From DATIJJ01 sp035478795 (GTDB lineage Bacteria > Pseudomonadota > Gammaproteobacteria > DSM-16500), in assembly GCA_035478795.1 (NCBI GenBank), contig DATIJJ010000002.1, positions 4,043-68,042 of the forward strand: DNA of 64,000 nucleotides, read 5' to 3'. The notes beneath the pieces were generated by a model. The model was not told the DNA's origin. It ran no database searches and saw nothing but the letters and a program-made list of their open reading frames with translations. A program made the position numbers and the translations under genes. Position 1 is the stretch's first letter; the number at the start of each line of letters is the position of its first letter. This document shows positions 27,603 through 37,153 of the stretch, one piece after another.

Positions 27603-29693
27603 TTACGCCTCAACTTCTTTCATACTGAGACGAATACGGCCCTGCTTGTCAATTTCAAGAACCTTGACTTTCACGACCTGTCCTTCGGCCAGCTTGTCAG
27701 TGACTTTCTCAACCCGTTCTTTGGTAATTTGAGAAATATGCACAAGACCCTGCTTGCCCGGCAAAATGCTGACGAAAGCACCAAAATCTGCGAGCTTCAC
27801 CACCGTGCCTTCATAAATTTCACCGATCGCAACTTCCGCCGTCAAAAGCTCAATACGACGAATCGCTTCTTCACATGCCGCCAGATCAGCCGCGGCGACT
27901 CGCACTTCACCATCATCACTGATATCAACGACTGTACCGGTTTCTTCGGTAAGCGCACGAATGGTGACACCCCCCTTGCCAATCACATCACGGATTTTAT
28001 CGGTTGGAATACGCATGTTTAAAATGCGGGGCGCATACGCAGACATTTCGGTGCGCGCTTTTGATATCGTGCGGTTCATGATGTCAAGAATGTGCAGACG
28101 ACCCGTATGCGCCTGCTCCAGCGCTTCTCGCATAATTTCTTCAGTGATGCCATTGATCTTGATGTCCATCTGTAAGGCTGTCACGCCCTGTGCCGTACCT
28201 GCTACCTTGAAATCCATGTCGCCCAGATGATCTTCATCACCCAGAATGTCCGTCAATACCGCAAAACGTTCACCTTCTTTCACCAGACCCATCGCAATAC
28301 CGGCAACGTGCGCACGTGTAGGTACACCCGCATCCATCAGGGCAAGACTGCTGCCACATACACTCGCCATGGAACTCGAGCCATTGGATTCGGTGATTTC
28401 AGAAACCACCCGAATCACGTAAGGAAATTCTGTCGGCAAGACTGCCTTGACACCGCGCTTGGCCAAATTGCCATGGCCTATTTCGCGACGCTTCGGGCTG
28501 CCAACAAACCCCACTTCGCCAACCGAGTAGGGAGGGAAATTATAATGCAACATAAAGCTTTCTTTATGTTCGCCTTCGAGCGCATCAATCGTCTGTGCAT
28601 CCCGCTCGGTGCCAAGCGTTGCAACCACCAGCGCCTGTGTTTCGCCACGCGTAAAGAGAGCTGAACCATGCGTACGGGGCAACACACCGACCTGAACAGA
28701 AACAGGACGAACCGTTCGGGTATCACGACCGTCAATACGTGGTTTGCCTGACAGAATCTGGCCGCGAACAACCGTGCTTTCCAGCTGTTTGAAAATGGTT
28801 TTGATGCTTTCTGCCCAAAGAGCTTCATCTTCGGCATTCTCAGGCAGTAACGCATCCAGCACACGGTCACGTGCATCGGAAAGAGCATCTTGCCGCTCAC
28901 GCTTGTCCCGTAGCTGATACGCCTTTTCAATGTCTGCGCCAATGTAATCAGCAACGCGCTTCTGAAGTGTCACATCGGCTGCGGGCGCTTCCCAGTTCCA
29001 GGAAGGCTTGCCCGCTTCCCTGACCAGATCTTCAATGGCCTGAATAGCGGTCTGCATTTCTCGATGCGCATAAACAACCGCACCCAGCATGACCGATTCC
29101 GGTAATTCCTTTGCCTCGGATTCCACCATCAGTACCGCATCGCGCGTACCCGCCACGACCATATCCAGATCAGAAGACTCCAGTTGGGAAAAAGTCGGAT
29201 TCAACAGAAAGGCACCGTTTTGATAGCCAACACGGGCTGCACCCAATGGACCCATAAAAGGCATGCCGGATAATGACAGGGCAGCCGAAGCACCGAGCAA
29301 CGCCGGAATATCCGGATCAATTTCCGGATTCATGGAAAGCACGGTGGCAATGACTTGTACTTCAGAGTTAAACCCTTTGGGAAACAGCGGACGGACAGGT
29401 CTGTCGATCAATCGGGACGTTAATGTTTCTTTTTCGCTGGGTTTCGCTTCACGCTTGAAATAACCGCCAGGAATTCGGCCCGCGGCATAGGTGCGCTCCT
29501 GGTAGTTAACCGTCAGGGGGAAGAAATCGCGCTCATCGCTCGAACTTTCCACGCCGACTGCCGTTACCAGCACCACCGTATCGTCCATGGTTACCATGAC
29601 AGCGGCTGTAGCCTGTCGCGCGACGATCCCGGTCTCAAGGGTGACTGTGTGATCGCCGTATTGAAATGTTTTTTTGACTGCTGCCACGGGCAT
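27603..29693 (-). CDS. pnp: Polyribonucleotide nucleotidyltransferase (PNPase)
   Basis: PNPase is a trimeric 3'-to-5' phosphorolytic exoribonuclease of the RNA degradosome. The 696 residues include two RNase PH domains, the KH domain (MRIPTDKIRDVIGKGG near 560) and the C-terminal S1 domain (GEIYEGTVVKLADFGAFVSILPG). It is the last core gene of the conserved metY-to-pnp operon, after rpsO by 45 bases. Confidence 0.98.
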   Translation of the reverse strand: MPVAAVKKTFQYGDHTVTLETGIVARQATAAVMVTMDDTVVLVTAVGVESSSDERDFFPLTVNYQERTYAAGRIPGGYFKREAKPSEKETLTSRLIDRPVRPLFPKGFNSEVQVIATVLSMNPEIDPDIPALLGASAALSLSGMPFMGPLGAARVGYQNGAFLLNPTFSQLESSDLDMVVAGTRDAVLMVESEAKELPESVMLGAVVYAHREMQTAIQAIEDLVREAGKPSWNWEAPAADVTLQKRVADYIGADIEKAYQLRDKRERQDALSDARDRVLDALLPENAEDEALWAESIKTIFKQLESTVVRGQILSGKPRIDGRDTRTVRPVSVQVGVLPRTHGSALFTRGETQALVVATLGTERDAQTIDALEGEHKESFMLHYNFPPYSVGEVGFVGSPKRREIGHGNLAKRGVKAVLPTEFPYVIRVVSEITESNGSSSMASVCGSSLALMDAGVPTRAHVAGIAMGLVKEGERFAVLTDILGDEDHLGDMDFKVAGTAQGVTALQMDIKINGITEEIMREALEQAHTGRLHILDIMNRTISKARTEMSAYAPRILNMRIPTDKIRDVIGKGGVTIRALTEETGTVVDISDDGEVRVAAADLAACEEAIRRIELLTAEVAIGEIYEGTVVKLADFGAFVSILPGKQGLVHISQITKERVEKVTDKLAEGQVVKVKVLEIDKQGRIRLSMKEVEA

Positions 29694-29738
29694 GTATCCT
29701 ATTTTAAGGTTAAGAAGTGTGAAGACAGGATTTAAAAA

Positions 29739-30008
29739 CTACCCGCGCAGATCCAGCTTTTGAATCAGATCACGGTATCGCGCCAGGCTAACGCGCTTCA
29801 AATAATTCATCAGCTTACGACGTTGGCTCACCAGTTTGGTCAGCCCGTGACGTGTGTGAAAATCGTGTGGATTGGCCTTCATGTGCTGCGTCAAATAAAC
29901 AATGCGCGCAGTCAATAATGAAATCTGTACTTCGGATGATCCGGTATCATTCGCAGAACGCTCGTGCGTTTTAACGATGTCTGCTGTAGCAGCGGCTGTT
30001 AATGCCAT
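29739..30008 (-). CDS. rpsO: 30S ribosomal protein S15
   Basis: S15 is a primary 16S rRNA-binding protein of the central domain; it also represses its own mRNA in E. coli. The 89 residues match the family (DTGSSEVQISLLTARI, HFHTRHGL-like FHTRHGLTKLVSQRRKLMNYLK). AGGAG lies eight bases before the ATG and a separate promoter lies in the truB-rpsO gap. Confidence 0.98.
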   Translation of the reverse strand: MALTAAATADIVKTHERSANDTGSSEVQISLLTARIVYLTQHMKANPHDFHTRHGLTKLVSQRRKLMNYLKRVSLARYRDLIQKLDLRG

Positions 30009-30065
30009 GTATAAAACTCCTATAACACTCTCAAATAACGTTCATTTATAAAACTCAGGTCGCGT

Positions 30066-30094
30066 ATTGTAACGGGGTGATCGGTTTTGGACAA
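30066..30094 (-). promoter_or_regulatory. rpsO promoter
   Basis: On the minus strand TTGTCC (30094-30089), 17 bases, TACAAT (30071-30066). It would drive rpsO-pnp(-folA) separately from the upstream translation operon, as the E. coli rpsO promoter does. Confidence 0.6.
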
Positions 30095-30112
30095 GCGTCT
30101 TCTGCTGTTTTC

Positions 30113-31024
30113 CTAATCATCTGAAACCAGACGCTTTGGCGAAACCCGCCCACCCTCCAGTACCTCGCCAATCCCCATAAATTGATCGTGCTCTGAAAAG
30201 AGTCGAACGAGGCCATCAAACGGCAACTCCGGGACGCTGACAGCCTGCCCGGTCCGCACATAAAAACTGCCGGAAGCCGATAATTGAATGCGGGGGAGGT
30301 GACTGACGGAACTGTCGATGGGTAAAAGACACCGCATCAATCCATCCGGTCCCGCTTCACTGGCAATGCCTTCAAGCTCACTTAATTCATACATTTTATT
30401 TTGTTGGTAGGGAGAAACAGCCACGCGGCGAAGGCCCGTCACATAGGCGCCACAACCGAGCCTCTCGCCAATATCTTCAACGAGTGTGCGAATATACGTT
30501 CCCTTGCTGCAATGCACATCAAAAACAAAAGACGCTTCCGTACAGGAAATCAACCGGCATGCGTGAATAAAAACAGCACGCGCCTGTCGCTCCACCGAAA
30601 GACCCTGTCGCGCCAATGCATATAATGGCTTGCCCTTGTATTTCAGGGCAGAAAACATCGGCGGAATCTGTTCAATGCGCCCGACAAAATGCGTCAGAAC
30701 GTTTTTAATTTTTTCAGCATCCACATCCACAACGGGTCGGGTTTCGATCACATCCCCCTCTGCATCGCCCGTCGTTGTTTTGATACCAAGGCGCACCTCG
30801 GTCAGATACTGTTTATCTGAATCCAGCAAAAATTGCGACAGTCTGGTCGCCGCTCCAAAACAAAGCGGCAACATGCCCGTTGCCAGTGGATCAAGGCTTC
30901 CGGTATGTCCCGCTTTTTTAGCGCCAAACAACCGTTTGATACGTTGCAGTGCGCCATTGGACGAAAAATGCAGCGGTTTATCCAGCAACAAAATACCGTT
31001 AATTTTTTTTAAGACAGGCTTCAT
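30113..31024 (-). CDS. truB: tRNA pseudouridine(55) synthase TruB
   Basis: TruB makes pseudouridine 55 in the T loop of tRNAs. The catalytic Asp is in GHTGSLDPLATGMLPL near residue 45. KPLYALARQG and the C-terminal PUA-like segment fit; the 303 residues are of normal length. It lies 26 bases after rbfA in the conserved operon. Confidence 0.97.
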   Translation of the reverse strand: MKPVLKKINGILLLDKPLHFSSNGALQRIKRLFGAKKAGHTGSLDPLATGMLPLCFGAATRLSQFLLDSDKQYLTEVRLGIKTTTGDAEGDVIETRPVVDVDAEKIKNVLTHFVGRIEQIPPMFSALKYKGKPLYALARQGLSVERQARAVFIHACRLISCTEASFVFDVHCSKGTYIRTLVEDIGERLGCGAYVTGLRRVAVSPYQQNKMYELSELEGIASEAGPDGLMRCLLPIDSSVSHLPRIQLSASGSFYVRTGQAVSVPELPFDGLVRLFSEHDQFMGIGEVLEGGRVSPKRLVSDD

Positions 31025-31050
31025 GAAAGTGAACTGTTTTTAATGATGTG

Positions 31051-31410
31051 TTATTGGGAGTTATTCTTTTTCAGGGCATTATTAATTAATGACGTAATAC
31101 GGCTGCCGCGAACGCTCGAATCGTCATAAATAAATTTTAATTCCGGCGTCACGCGTAACTCGACTGCATTGGCCAATTCATAACGCAAAAATTTGGCCGC
31201 ATTATTTAACGCAACCAACACCCGGCTTGCATTGTCTTCTTCCAGCACACTCACGAATATTTTTGCCGAGGCAAGATCATGAGAAACATTCACACCTGTC
31301 AGCGTAATCATCCCAAGATGCAGATCGGTCGCTTCTCTCTGGATGATTTCCGCCAGCGTCGTTTGAATTAAATCATTTATGCGCTGTTCACGCTTGAACC
31401 CTTTCGCCAT
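31051..31410 (-). CDS. rbfA: Ribosome-binding factor A
   Basis: RbfA binds the 30S precursor and helps mature the 5' end of 16S rRNA. The 119 residues form one KH-type domain (RINDLIQTTLAEIIQRE, DLASAKIFVSVL, ELRVTPELKFIYDDS). Its start overlaps the infB stop (TAATG). Confidence 0.97.
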   Translation of the reverse strand: MAKGFKREQRINDLIQTTLAEIIQREATDLHLGMITLTGVNVSHDLASAKIFVSVLEEDNASRVLVALNNAAKFLRYELANAVELRVTPELKFIYDDSSVRGSRITSLINNALKKNNSQ

Positions 31411-34013
31411 TATAATACTCTTTTTACTTCTACTCTTTCGAAGACTTCGATTTGATCGCCCACTTTAATATCGTTATAACTCTTCACGCCAATACCACAC
31501 TCCATGCCATGACGCACTTCGGAAGCATCTTCCTTGAATCGACGCAAGGATTCGAGGGACCCTTCAAAAACAACAATATTGTCGCGCAAGACGCGAATAG
31601 GATTGTTACGGCGCACGGTACCTTCCAGTACCATACAACCTGCAATCGCACCGATTCTCGATGAACGGAACACTTCACGCACTTCGGCAAGACCGACAAT
31701 TTTCTCGTGAATTTCCGGTGCCAGGAATCCGCTGATCGCACGTTTCACTTCATTGATCACATCATAAATAATGCTGTGATAATGCAAATCAACATTTTCA
31801 GCTTCAATCAATTTGCGCGCTTCATTATTGGCACGCACATTAAACCCGATCATGATGGCATTGGATGCAAGCGCGAGATTGACATCCGACTCACTGATTC
31901 CCCCCACCGCACTCGACACAATTTTCACCCTGACTTCCGGTGTGGCCAATTCGGAGAGCGCCTGTGACAAGGCTTCGGCAGAACCCTGAACATCCGCTTT
32001 CAATACGATATTCAGTGCGCGCTCTTCCTTGTCATCGCTGCCCATGCGTTGCAAAATGTTTTCCAGTTTCGATGCATTCTGTTTCGCAAGTTTTACTTCA
32101 CGGAATTTGCCTTGTCGGTAAAGCGCCACTTCACGCGCCCGACGTTCATCTTCCACTACAATAAATTCATCCCCTGCATTCGGTGTGCTGGACAACCCGA
32201 GAATTTCAACCGGAATCGACGGACCGGCACTGTCCACCTGCTTGCCTGCTTCATCAGACAAGACACGCACACGGCCATATTCAAAACCGGCCAGTACCAG
32301 ATCACCTTTTCGTAATGTTCCCTGTTGAACAAGCAGACTCGCAACGGCACCCCGACCTTTATCGAGGCGTGACTCAATGACCACACCGCGCGCAGGCGTA
32401 TCAATAATCGCCTTCAAATCCAGCACTTCCGCCTGAATCAGAATGGAATCCAGCAATTGATCGATATTTTGCCCGGTTTTGGCCGAAATGGGGACAAACA
32501 TGGTCTCGCCGCCCCACTCTTCCGGAATAAGACCATGCTTTGACAGATCATTACGAACACGATCCAGATCCGCTTCCGGTTTATCGATCTTGTTGACAGC
32601 CACAATCATGGGAACCTCTGCGGCTTTGGCATGATTGATGGCTTCTGTGGTTTGTGGCATGACACCATCGTCTGCTGCCACGACCAGAATAACAATGTCG
32701 GTTAATTTTGCACCGCGTGCACGCATCGCCGTAAAGGCCGCATGACCCGGTGTATCCAGAAATGTCACCACACCCTTGGGGGTTTCGACATGGTAGGCAC
32801 CAATATGCTGGGTAATGCCACCGGCTTCAAGCGCTGTCACTTTCGTTCGGCGAATATAATCCAGCAAGGATGTTTTACCATGATCCACGTGTCCCATAAT
32901 GGTAACGACAGGCGCACGGGATACCTTCTCGCCCCTCGCTTCCGTGTCTTTGGAGAGTGATTCTTCAAGCGCGTAGGAACTGATCAATTTAGTCTTGTGG
33001 CCCATTTCTTCCACCACCAATATGGCGGTTTCCTGGTCAATCACCTGATTGATCGTCACCATGGCGCCCATTTTCATCATGACCTTGATCACTTCAGCGG
33101 CCTTGACTGACATCTTTTGTGCGAGATCCGCGACCGTAATCGTTTCCGGAATACCCACTTCATGAACAATGGGAGCGGTTGGACGTGTAAACGCCTGGAC
33201 CTGCACCTGCTGGGCCAGCCTGCGCGCCTTGTGTCGGCCGCCGCGACGTCGACGATCACTGCCATCTTCATCCTCTTCCCGAAAAGCTATACTGATCGGA
33301 GCCGCTTTTTTACCAATAAGCGCTTCATACTGGCGACCCACATCCCGATCATTCCGCCCTTTCTTTCGCTTTTTATGACGATCGTCTTCCGACTCGATCC
33401 GGGTTTCATGTCCGCGTTTTTCTTTGGCCCGTTTGGCTGCCGCATCCGCTGAAGGCTGTTCTTTTTCGACAACACCTTCTGCTTTGGCCGCGGGCTCGAC
33501 AACCGTTTCCAAAGCAGGTTGTTCTGTCGTCACGACAGGTGACAGGGAATCTTCTGCCGCGGGAGGTGCTACCACCGGAGAAAGCGTTTCCTCGGGTGAA
33601 ACGTCCGGCTGACCGGTCGCTGTGTCGATCAATGTATCCTGCTCTTCCGGCGTACGTTTGATGTAAGTGCGCTTTTTACGAACCTGAACGCTAATGGTCT
33701 TGCGAGCCCCCTGGGAACCTGCCACCTTGATTTCGCTGGTTTTTGCCCTGCGAAGAATAATTTTTTCGGGCGCCACATTTTTTTTCGCGCCATGATGCTG
33801 CTGCAGATAGCGAAGCAATTTCTGTTTTTCTTCTTCACTGACAATATCGTCAATGCCCTTGATTTTGATCCCGGCATCCTTGAACTGCATCAACAAACGC
33901 TCGGGGGCCGCGCCAATGTCAACAGCCAACTGTTTGACCGACACACCGTGCGCCTTTACATTTTTCACTGCTTCTTTTTTCTCAACTACAGCAGATACCT
34001 GATTTCTTGGCAT
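31410..34013 (-). CDS. infB: Translation initiation factor IF-2
   Basis: IF-2 is the GTPase that brings initiator fMet-tRNA to the 30S subunit. Its 867 residues comprise an IF2-N domain, a long charged Pro/Ala/Glu linker, the G domain (G1 GHVDHGKTSLL near 375, DTPGHAAF, NKID) and the C-terminal fMet-tRNA-binding domains. It reads from the same transcript as the initiator tRNA upstream. Confidence 0.98.
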   Translation of the reverse strand: MPRNQVSAVVEKKEAVKNVKAHGVSVKQLAVDIGAAPERLLMQFKDAGIKIKGIDDIVSEEEKQKLLRYLQQHHGAKKNVAPEKIILRRAKTSEIKVAGSQGARKTISVQVRKKRTYIKRTPEEQDTLIDTATGQPDVSPEETLSPVVAPPAAEDSLSPVVTTEQPALETVVEPAAKAEGVVEKEQPSADAAAKRAKEKRGHETRIESEDDRHKKRKKGRNDRDVGRQYEALIGKKAAPISIAFREEDEDGSDRRRRGGRHKARRLAQQVQVQAFTRPTAPIVHEVGIPETITVADLAQKMSVKAAEVIKVMMKMGAMVTINQVIDQETAILVVEEMGHKTKLISSYALEESLSKDTEARGEKVSRAPVVTIMGHVDHGKTSLLDYIRRTKVTALEAGGITQHIGAYHVETPKGVVTFLDTPGHAAFTAMRARGAKLTDIVILVVAADDGVMPQTTEAINHAKAAEVPMIVAVNKIDKPEADLDRVRNDLSKHGLIPEEWGGETMFVPISAKTGQNIDQLLDSILIQAEVLDLKAIIDTPARGVVIESRLDKGRGAVASLLVQQGTLRKGDLVLAGFEYGRVRVLSDEAGKQVDSAGPSIPVEILGLSSTPNAGDEFIVVEDERRAREVALYRQGKFREVKLAKQNASKLENILQRMGSDDKEERALNIVLKADVQGSAEALSQALSELATPEVRVKIVSSAVGGISESDVNLALASNAIMIGFNVRANNEARKLIEAENVDLHYHSIIYDVINEVKRAISGFLAPEIHEKIVGLAEVREVFRSSRIGAIAGCMVLEGTVRRNNPIRVLRDNIVVFEGSLESLRRFKEDASEVRHGMECGIGVKSYNDIKVGDQIEVFERVEVKRVL

Positions 34014-34022
34014 CGCGCCTCC

Positions 34023-35546
34023 TCAGTCAGCATGATCTGTTTGATCAAACCATGGTTTACGGGCTGTCATAATCAACTCGGCCGCTTTCTCTTCGTTTAT
34101 TTCACCCATTTCCAGCAAATCATCCACGGATTGTTCCGCCAGATCTTCGCGCGTGATGATACCATGATTTGCGAACATATAAGCGAGATGGCGATCCATC
34201 CCTTCCATTTCCAGCAAATCGTCGGCAGGCTCGGCTTTTTCCAGTTCCTGTTCTTCTGCAATCGCCTGGGTCAGCAACGCTGCCTTTGCACGTTCACGCA
34301 ACGCCTCTACCAGCTCTTCATCAAACCCTTCAATTTCCAGCATTTCCTGAAGCGGGACATACGCGATTTCTTCGAGCGAGGCAAAACCTTCCTCTGCCAA
34401 TATCTGGGCCATATCATCATCAATGCCAAGCTGTGCCTTGAAGAGTTGCAAAACATTTTCTTCTTCCGCCTCGGATTTTGCTTTCGCCTGATTTTCCGTC
34501 ATGACATTTAACCGCCAGCCGGTGAGCTCAGCAGCCAGTCTGACATTTTGCCCATTACGGCCAATGGCCTGCGACAACTGGTCTTCTTTCACAGCAATAT
34601 CCATGGTGTGACTGTCTTCATCCACTACAATCGAAGCCACTTCCGCCGGCGCCATCGCATTGATCACGAGCTGTGCCGGATTGTCATCCCATAAAATGAT
34701 ATCCACCCGTTCACCACCCAGTTCGCCGGAGACAGCCTGTACGCGTGCACCACGCATGCCCACACAGGCTCCGACCGGATCAATACGGCCATCATTGGTT
34801 TTGACAGCGATCTTGGCGCGTGAACCCGGATCGCGTGCAGCCCCTTTAATTTCAATCAGTTCCTCACCAATTTCAGGCACTTCAATCTTGAATAATTCAA
34901 CCAGCATTTCCGGGCGTGTACGGCTGACAGCCATTTGCGGACCTTTGGCATCAGCGCGGATTTCATATAAATAGGCACGCAAGCGATCATTCACCCGCAC
35001 CGCTTCATGAGGAATCATTTCAGAGCGCTGCAGAATGGCTTCTGCATTATTGCCAAGATCCAGTAATACAAAGTCACGCGTGACTTTCTTGATGACGCCA
35101 TTCACCAGGGTTCCAAGACGTTCGCGGAAGGCACTGACCATCTGTGCACGCTCTGCCTCAAACACTTTTTGCACAATAACCTGCTTGGCCTTTTGTGCGG
35201 CAATACGGCCAAACTCCACCGATTCCATGGGTTCTTCAATATAATCACCCACCTTGACACCGGGTTTGCGTTTTTCGGCTTCAGCAAGAAGAAGACAGGT
35301 TAATCCGGGAGCGCCTTCATCCGGAGCGATCTCTTCTGCTGTCGCTTCGTCGATAACAAGCCAACGTCGGACGGTATGGTATTCGCCCGTCTTTCGGTTA
35401 ATCGTGACCTTCACGTCAATCTCTTCACCGGCGCGCTTTTTGGTTGCCATTTCCAAAGCCGCTTCAATTGCCTGAAAGATAACGTCGGCCTCCACCCCTT
35501 TTTCGTTGGATACCGCTTCAACCACCAATAAAATTTCTTTGTTCAT
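34023..35546 (-). CDS. nusA: Transcription termination/antitermination factor NusA
   Basis: NusA binds RNA polymerase and modulates pausing, termination and antitermination. The 507 residues have the N-terminal polymerase-binding domain, S1 (LGTLVNGVIKKVTRDFVLLDLG near 130), two KH domains and two acidic C-terminal repeats (after about 365) like E. coli NusA. In E. coli NusA regulates its own operon through leader terminators; two hairpins lie ahead of rimP here. Confidence 0.98.
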   Translation of the reverse strand: MNKEILLVVEAVSNEKGVEADVIFQAIEAALEMATKKRAGEEIDVKVTINRKTGEYHTVRRWLVIDEATAEEIAPDEGAPGLTCLLLAEAEKRKPGVKVGDYIEEPMESVEFGRIAAQKAKQVIVQKVFEAERAQMVSAFRERLGTLVNGVIKKVTRDFVLLDLGNNAEAILQRSEMIPHEAVRVNDRLRAYLYEIRADAKGPQMAVSRTRPEMLVELFKIEVPEIGEELIEIKGAARDPGSRAKIAVKTNDGRIDPVGACVGMRGARVQAVSGELGGERVDIILWDDNPAQLVINAMAPAEVASIVVDEDSHTMDIAVKEDQLSQAIGRNGQNVRLAAELTGWRLNVMTENQAKAKSEAEEENVLQLFKAQLGIDDDMAQILAEEGFASLEEIAYVPLQEMLEIEGFDEELVEALRERAKAALLTQAIAEEQELEKAEPADDLLEMEGMDRHLAYMFANHGIITREDLAEQSVDDLLEMGEINEEKAAELIMTARKPWFDQTDHAD

Positions 35547-35590
35547 AGCGCCAGCCTCATTCGAGATTTACACAAGCTCCAGTGAAAGCT

Positions 35591-36052
35591 TCATTCCAGA
35601 TCGGGAATGACTCTCGCCTTTTCAATGCCGGAAAAAGGCAGAACAATTTCTTCTGTGTCCGTTAACAGATGAATATCATCCACCTCATCGACCCGTTGTA
35701 AAACCCCCACAAAATTTCGCTGATTATTGAGCGGGTTACACAAACGAACCTTAATCCGACTGCCAATAAACTTTTTAAATTGCGCAATGCCAAACAGGGG
35801 GCGATCCAGCCCCGGCGAGGAAATTTCGAGATCATATTCCCCCGAAACAGGATCTTCCACATCCAGCATGGCGCTGACCTGATGACTCACCTTCGAACAA
35901 TCCGCCAATGTAATGCCTGACGCATTATCGATGTAAATCCGAAACAGGGCAGAACGTCCCCGGCGCTGAAATTCACAGCCAACAAATTCATATCCCATCG
36001 CTGTGACAAGCGCTGCCAGCTGGTCCTGTAATGTCATGTCCACGGTTGCCAT
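35591..36052 (-). CDS. rimP: Ribosome maturation factor RimP
   Basis: RimP is needed for 30S maturation. The 153 residues show the family core (GYEFVGCEFQRRG, LFRIYIDNASGITLADC, YDLEISSPGLDRPLF). It follows the initiator tRNA and two hairpins, so its expression depends on read-through of those or on a promoter not seen here. Confidence 0.96.
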   Translation of the reverse strand: MATVDMTLQDQLAALVTAMGYEFVGCEFQRRGRSALFRIYIDNASGITLADCSKVSHQVSAMLDVEDPVSGEYDLEISSPGLDRPLFGIAQFKKFIGSRIKVRLCNPLNNQRNFVGVLQRVDEVDDIHLLTDTEEIVLPFSGIEKARVIPDLE

Positions 36053-36069
36053 CGATTTTTACCTATAAA

Positions 36070-36090
36070 AAATGGGCATAATGCCCATTT
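36070..36090 (-). terminator. Leader hairpin before rimP
   Basis: A nearly perfect palindrome (AAATGGGCAT and its complement around one base) is followed on the minus strand by TTTTTTA, in the 5' leader 18 bases before the rimP ATG. It could act as an attenuator of rimP-nusA-infB, or fold over the ribosome-binding region. Confidence 0.6.
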
Positions 36091-36116
36091 GCGGAATCCG
36101 ATGTCCTTCTAAAAAA

Positions 36117-36143
36117 CAAAAAACCCCAGCCGGGGTTTTTTTA
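36117..36143 (-). terminator. Terminator after the initiator tRNA
   Basis: A stem of CCCC/GGGG extended by A/T pairs with a four-base loop; A-rich flanks give T runs on both strands. It lies 12 bases past the tRNA 3' end. Partial read-through is expected if the operon follows the E. coli metY plan. Confidence 0.85.
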
Positions 36144-36154
36144 TTTTTAAAGGT

Positions 36155-36231
<77 letters not shown>

Positions 36232-36242
36232 ATAAAGGTGGC

Positions 36243-36271
36243 ATTCTATATAAAAGTGCCAGGACATTCAA
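36243..36271 (-). promoter_or_regulatory. Promoter of the metY-rimP-nusA-infB operon
   Basis: On the minus strand TTGAAT (36271-36266), 17 bases, TAGAAT (36248-36243), giving transcription from about 36236, five bases before the tRNA. Confidence 0.65.
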
Positions 36272-36294
36272 GTAAAGTGTGCTGGCAATTTTAT

Positions 36295-37083
36295 TTATTT
36301 TGAAACCTTATCGATTGCCTGATTCATTTGAGCCGCATCCACCTGACCTGGCAGAAACACGATTGCCGTCGACGGTGACGTTTTGCTCACACTGGATTTC
36401 GCAATAAAGAAAGCCGGTGTGCCAATCAATTCCAGCTGCTGCGCCAGGCGGTAATTAGCCTTCAATTGCTGGTCAACGGTGGCGGATTTCATGGCGGCTT
36501 TCAATTTATCCACATCAAGGCCCACGGTTTTCGCGATGGTATAAATGGCTTCTTCCGTCAGGGGTTCCTGTTTTGATTGCATCAACCCTTTATGAAATTC
36601 AAAATATTTTCCCTGCTCTTTTGCAGCAAGAGCGGCTCTCGAAGCCACTTCAGAGACAGGCCCACGAATCGGGAATTCCTTGAACACTATCCTGACGTTC
36701 GGGTTATTTTTAATGAGCCCGTCAATGACCGGCGTCATGTCAATACAATGCGGGCATTGATAATCGAAAAATTCCACGACGGTGATTTTGCCCTGTGGAT
36801 TGCCCGCCATGGCATCATTTGCCTGATGGAACAACGCATCGGCATATTGCGGGGACGTATCCTGGGTTTTCTGGATGGTTTTCTTTGCCTGATCCATCTG
36901 TTTTTGTTGATAGCCCTGCAAGGATTGAATAATCACATCCGGATTTTGAATGAGATAATCACGCACGACATCCTGAATCTGTTTTTTTTGTGCTGCAGAC
37001 ATATCAACCGCCTGTGCCGCCATGCTGACTGTCATCAAACCGGCTGCAGCCAAACCCACCACTTTTCTCGTTAATTTCACCAT
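36295..37083 (-). CDS. DsbA-family thiol oxidoreductase, Com1-like
   Basis: A 262-residue periplasmic or outer-membrane protein. The signal peptide covers about residues 1-24. A helical N-terminal region rich in Gln/Lys leads to a thioredoxin-fold DsbA domain with active site CPHC in FFDYQCPHCIDM and cis-Pro in IGTPAFF. The start ATG 37083 has GGAGGA just upstream; the longer frame to 37212 is not needed. Coxiella Com1 and Legionella DsbA2 have the same layout; these act as disulfide isomerases or oxidants for envelope proteins, including secretion machinery. Confidence 0.92.
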   Translation of the reverse strand: MVKLTRKVVGLAAAGLMTVSMAAQAVDMSAAQKKQIQDVVRDYLIQNPDVIIQSLQGYQQKQMDQAKKTIQKTQDTSPQYADALFHQANDAMAGNPQGKITVVEFFDYQCPHCIDMTPVIDGLIKNNPNVRIVFKEFPIRGPVSEVASRAALAAKEQGKYFEFHKGLMQSKQEPLTEEAIYTIAKTVGLDVDKLKAAMKSATVDQQLKANYRLAQQLELIGTPAFFIAKSSVSKTSPSTAIVFLPGQVDAAQMNQAIDKVSK

Positions 37084-37153
37084 GACTTCCTCCAAAATAA
37101 CGCCAACGTAATCAAGGCCCCCAGAATAACAGAATAAAACCACCACGCAAGCA

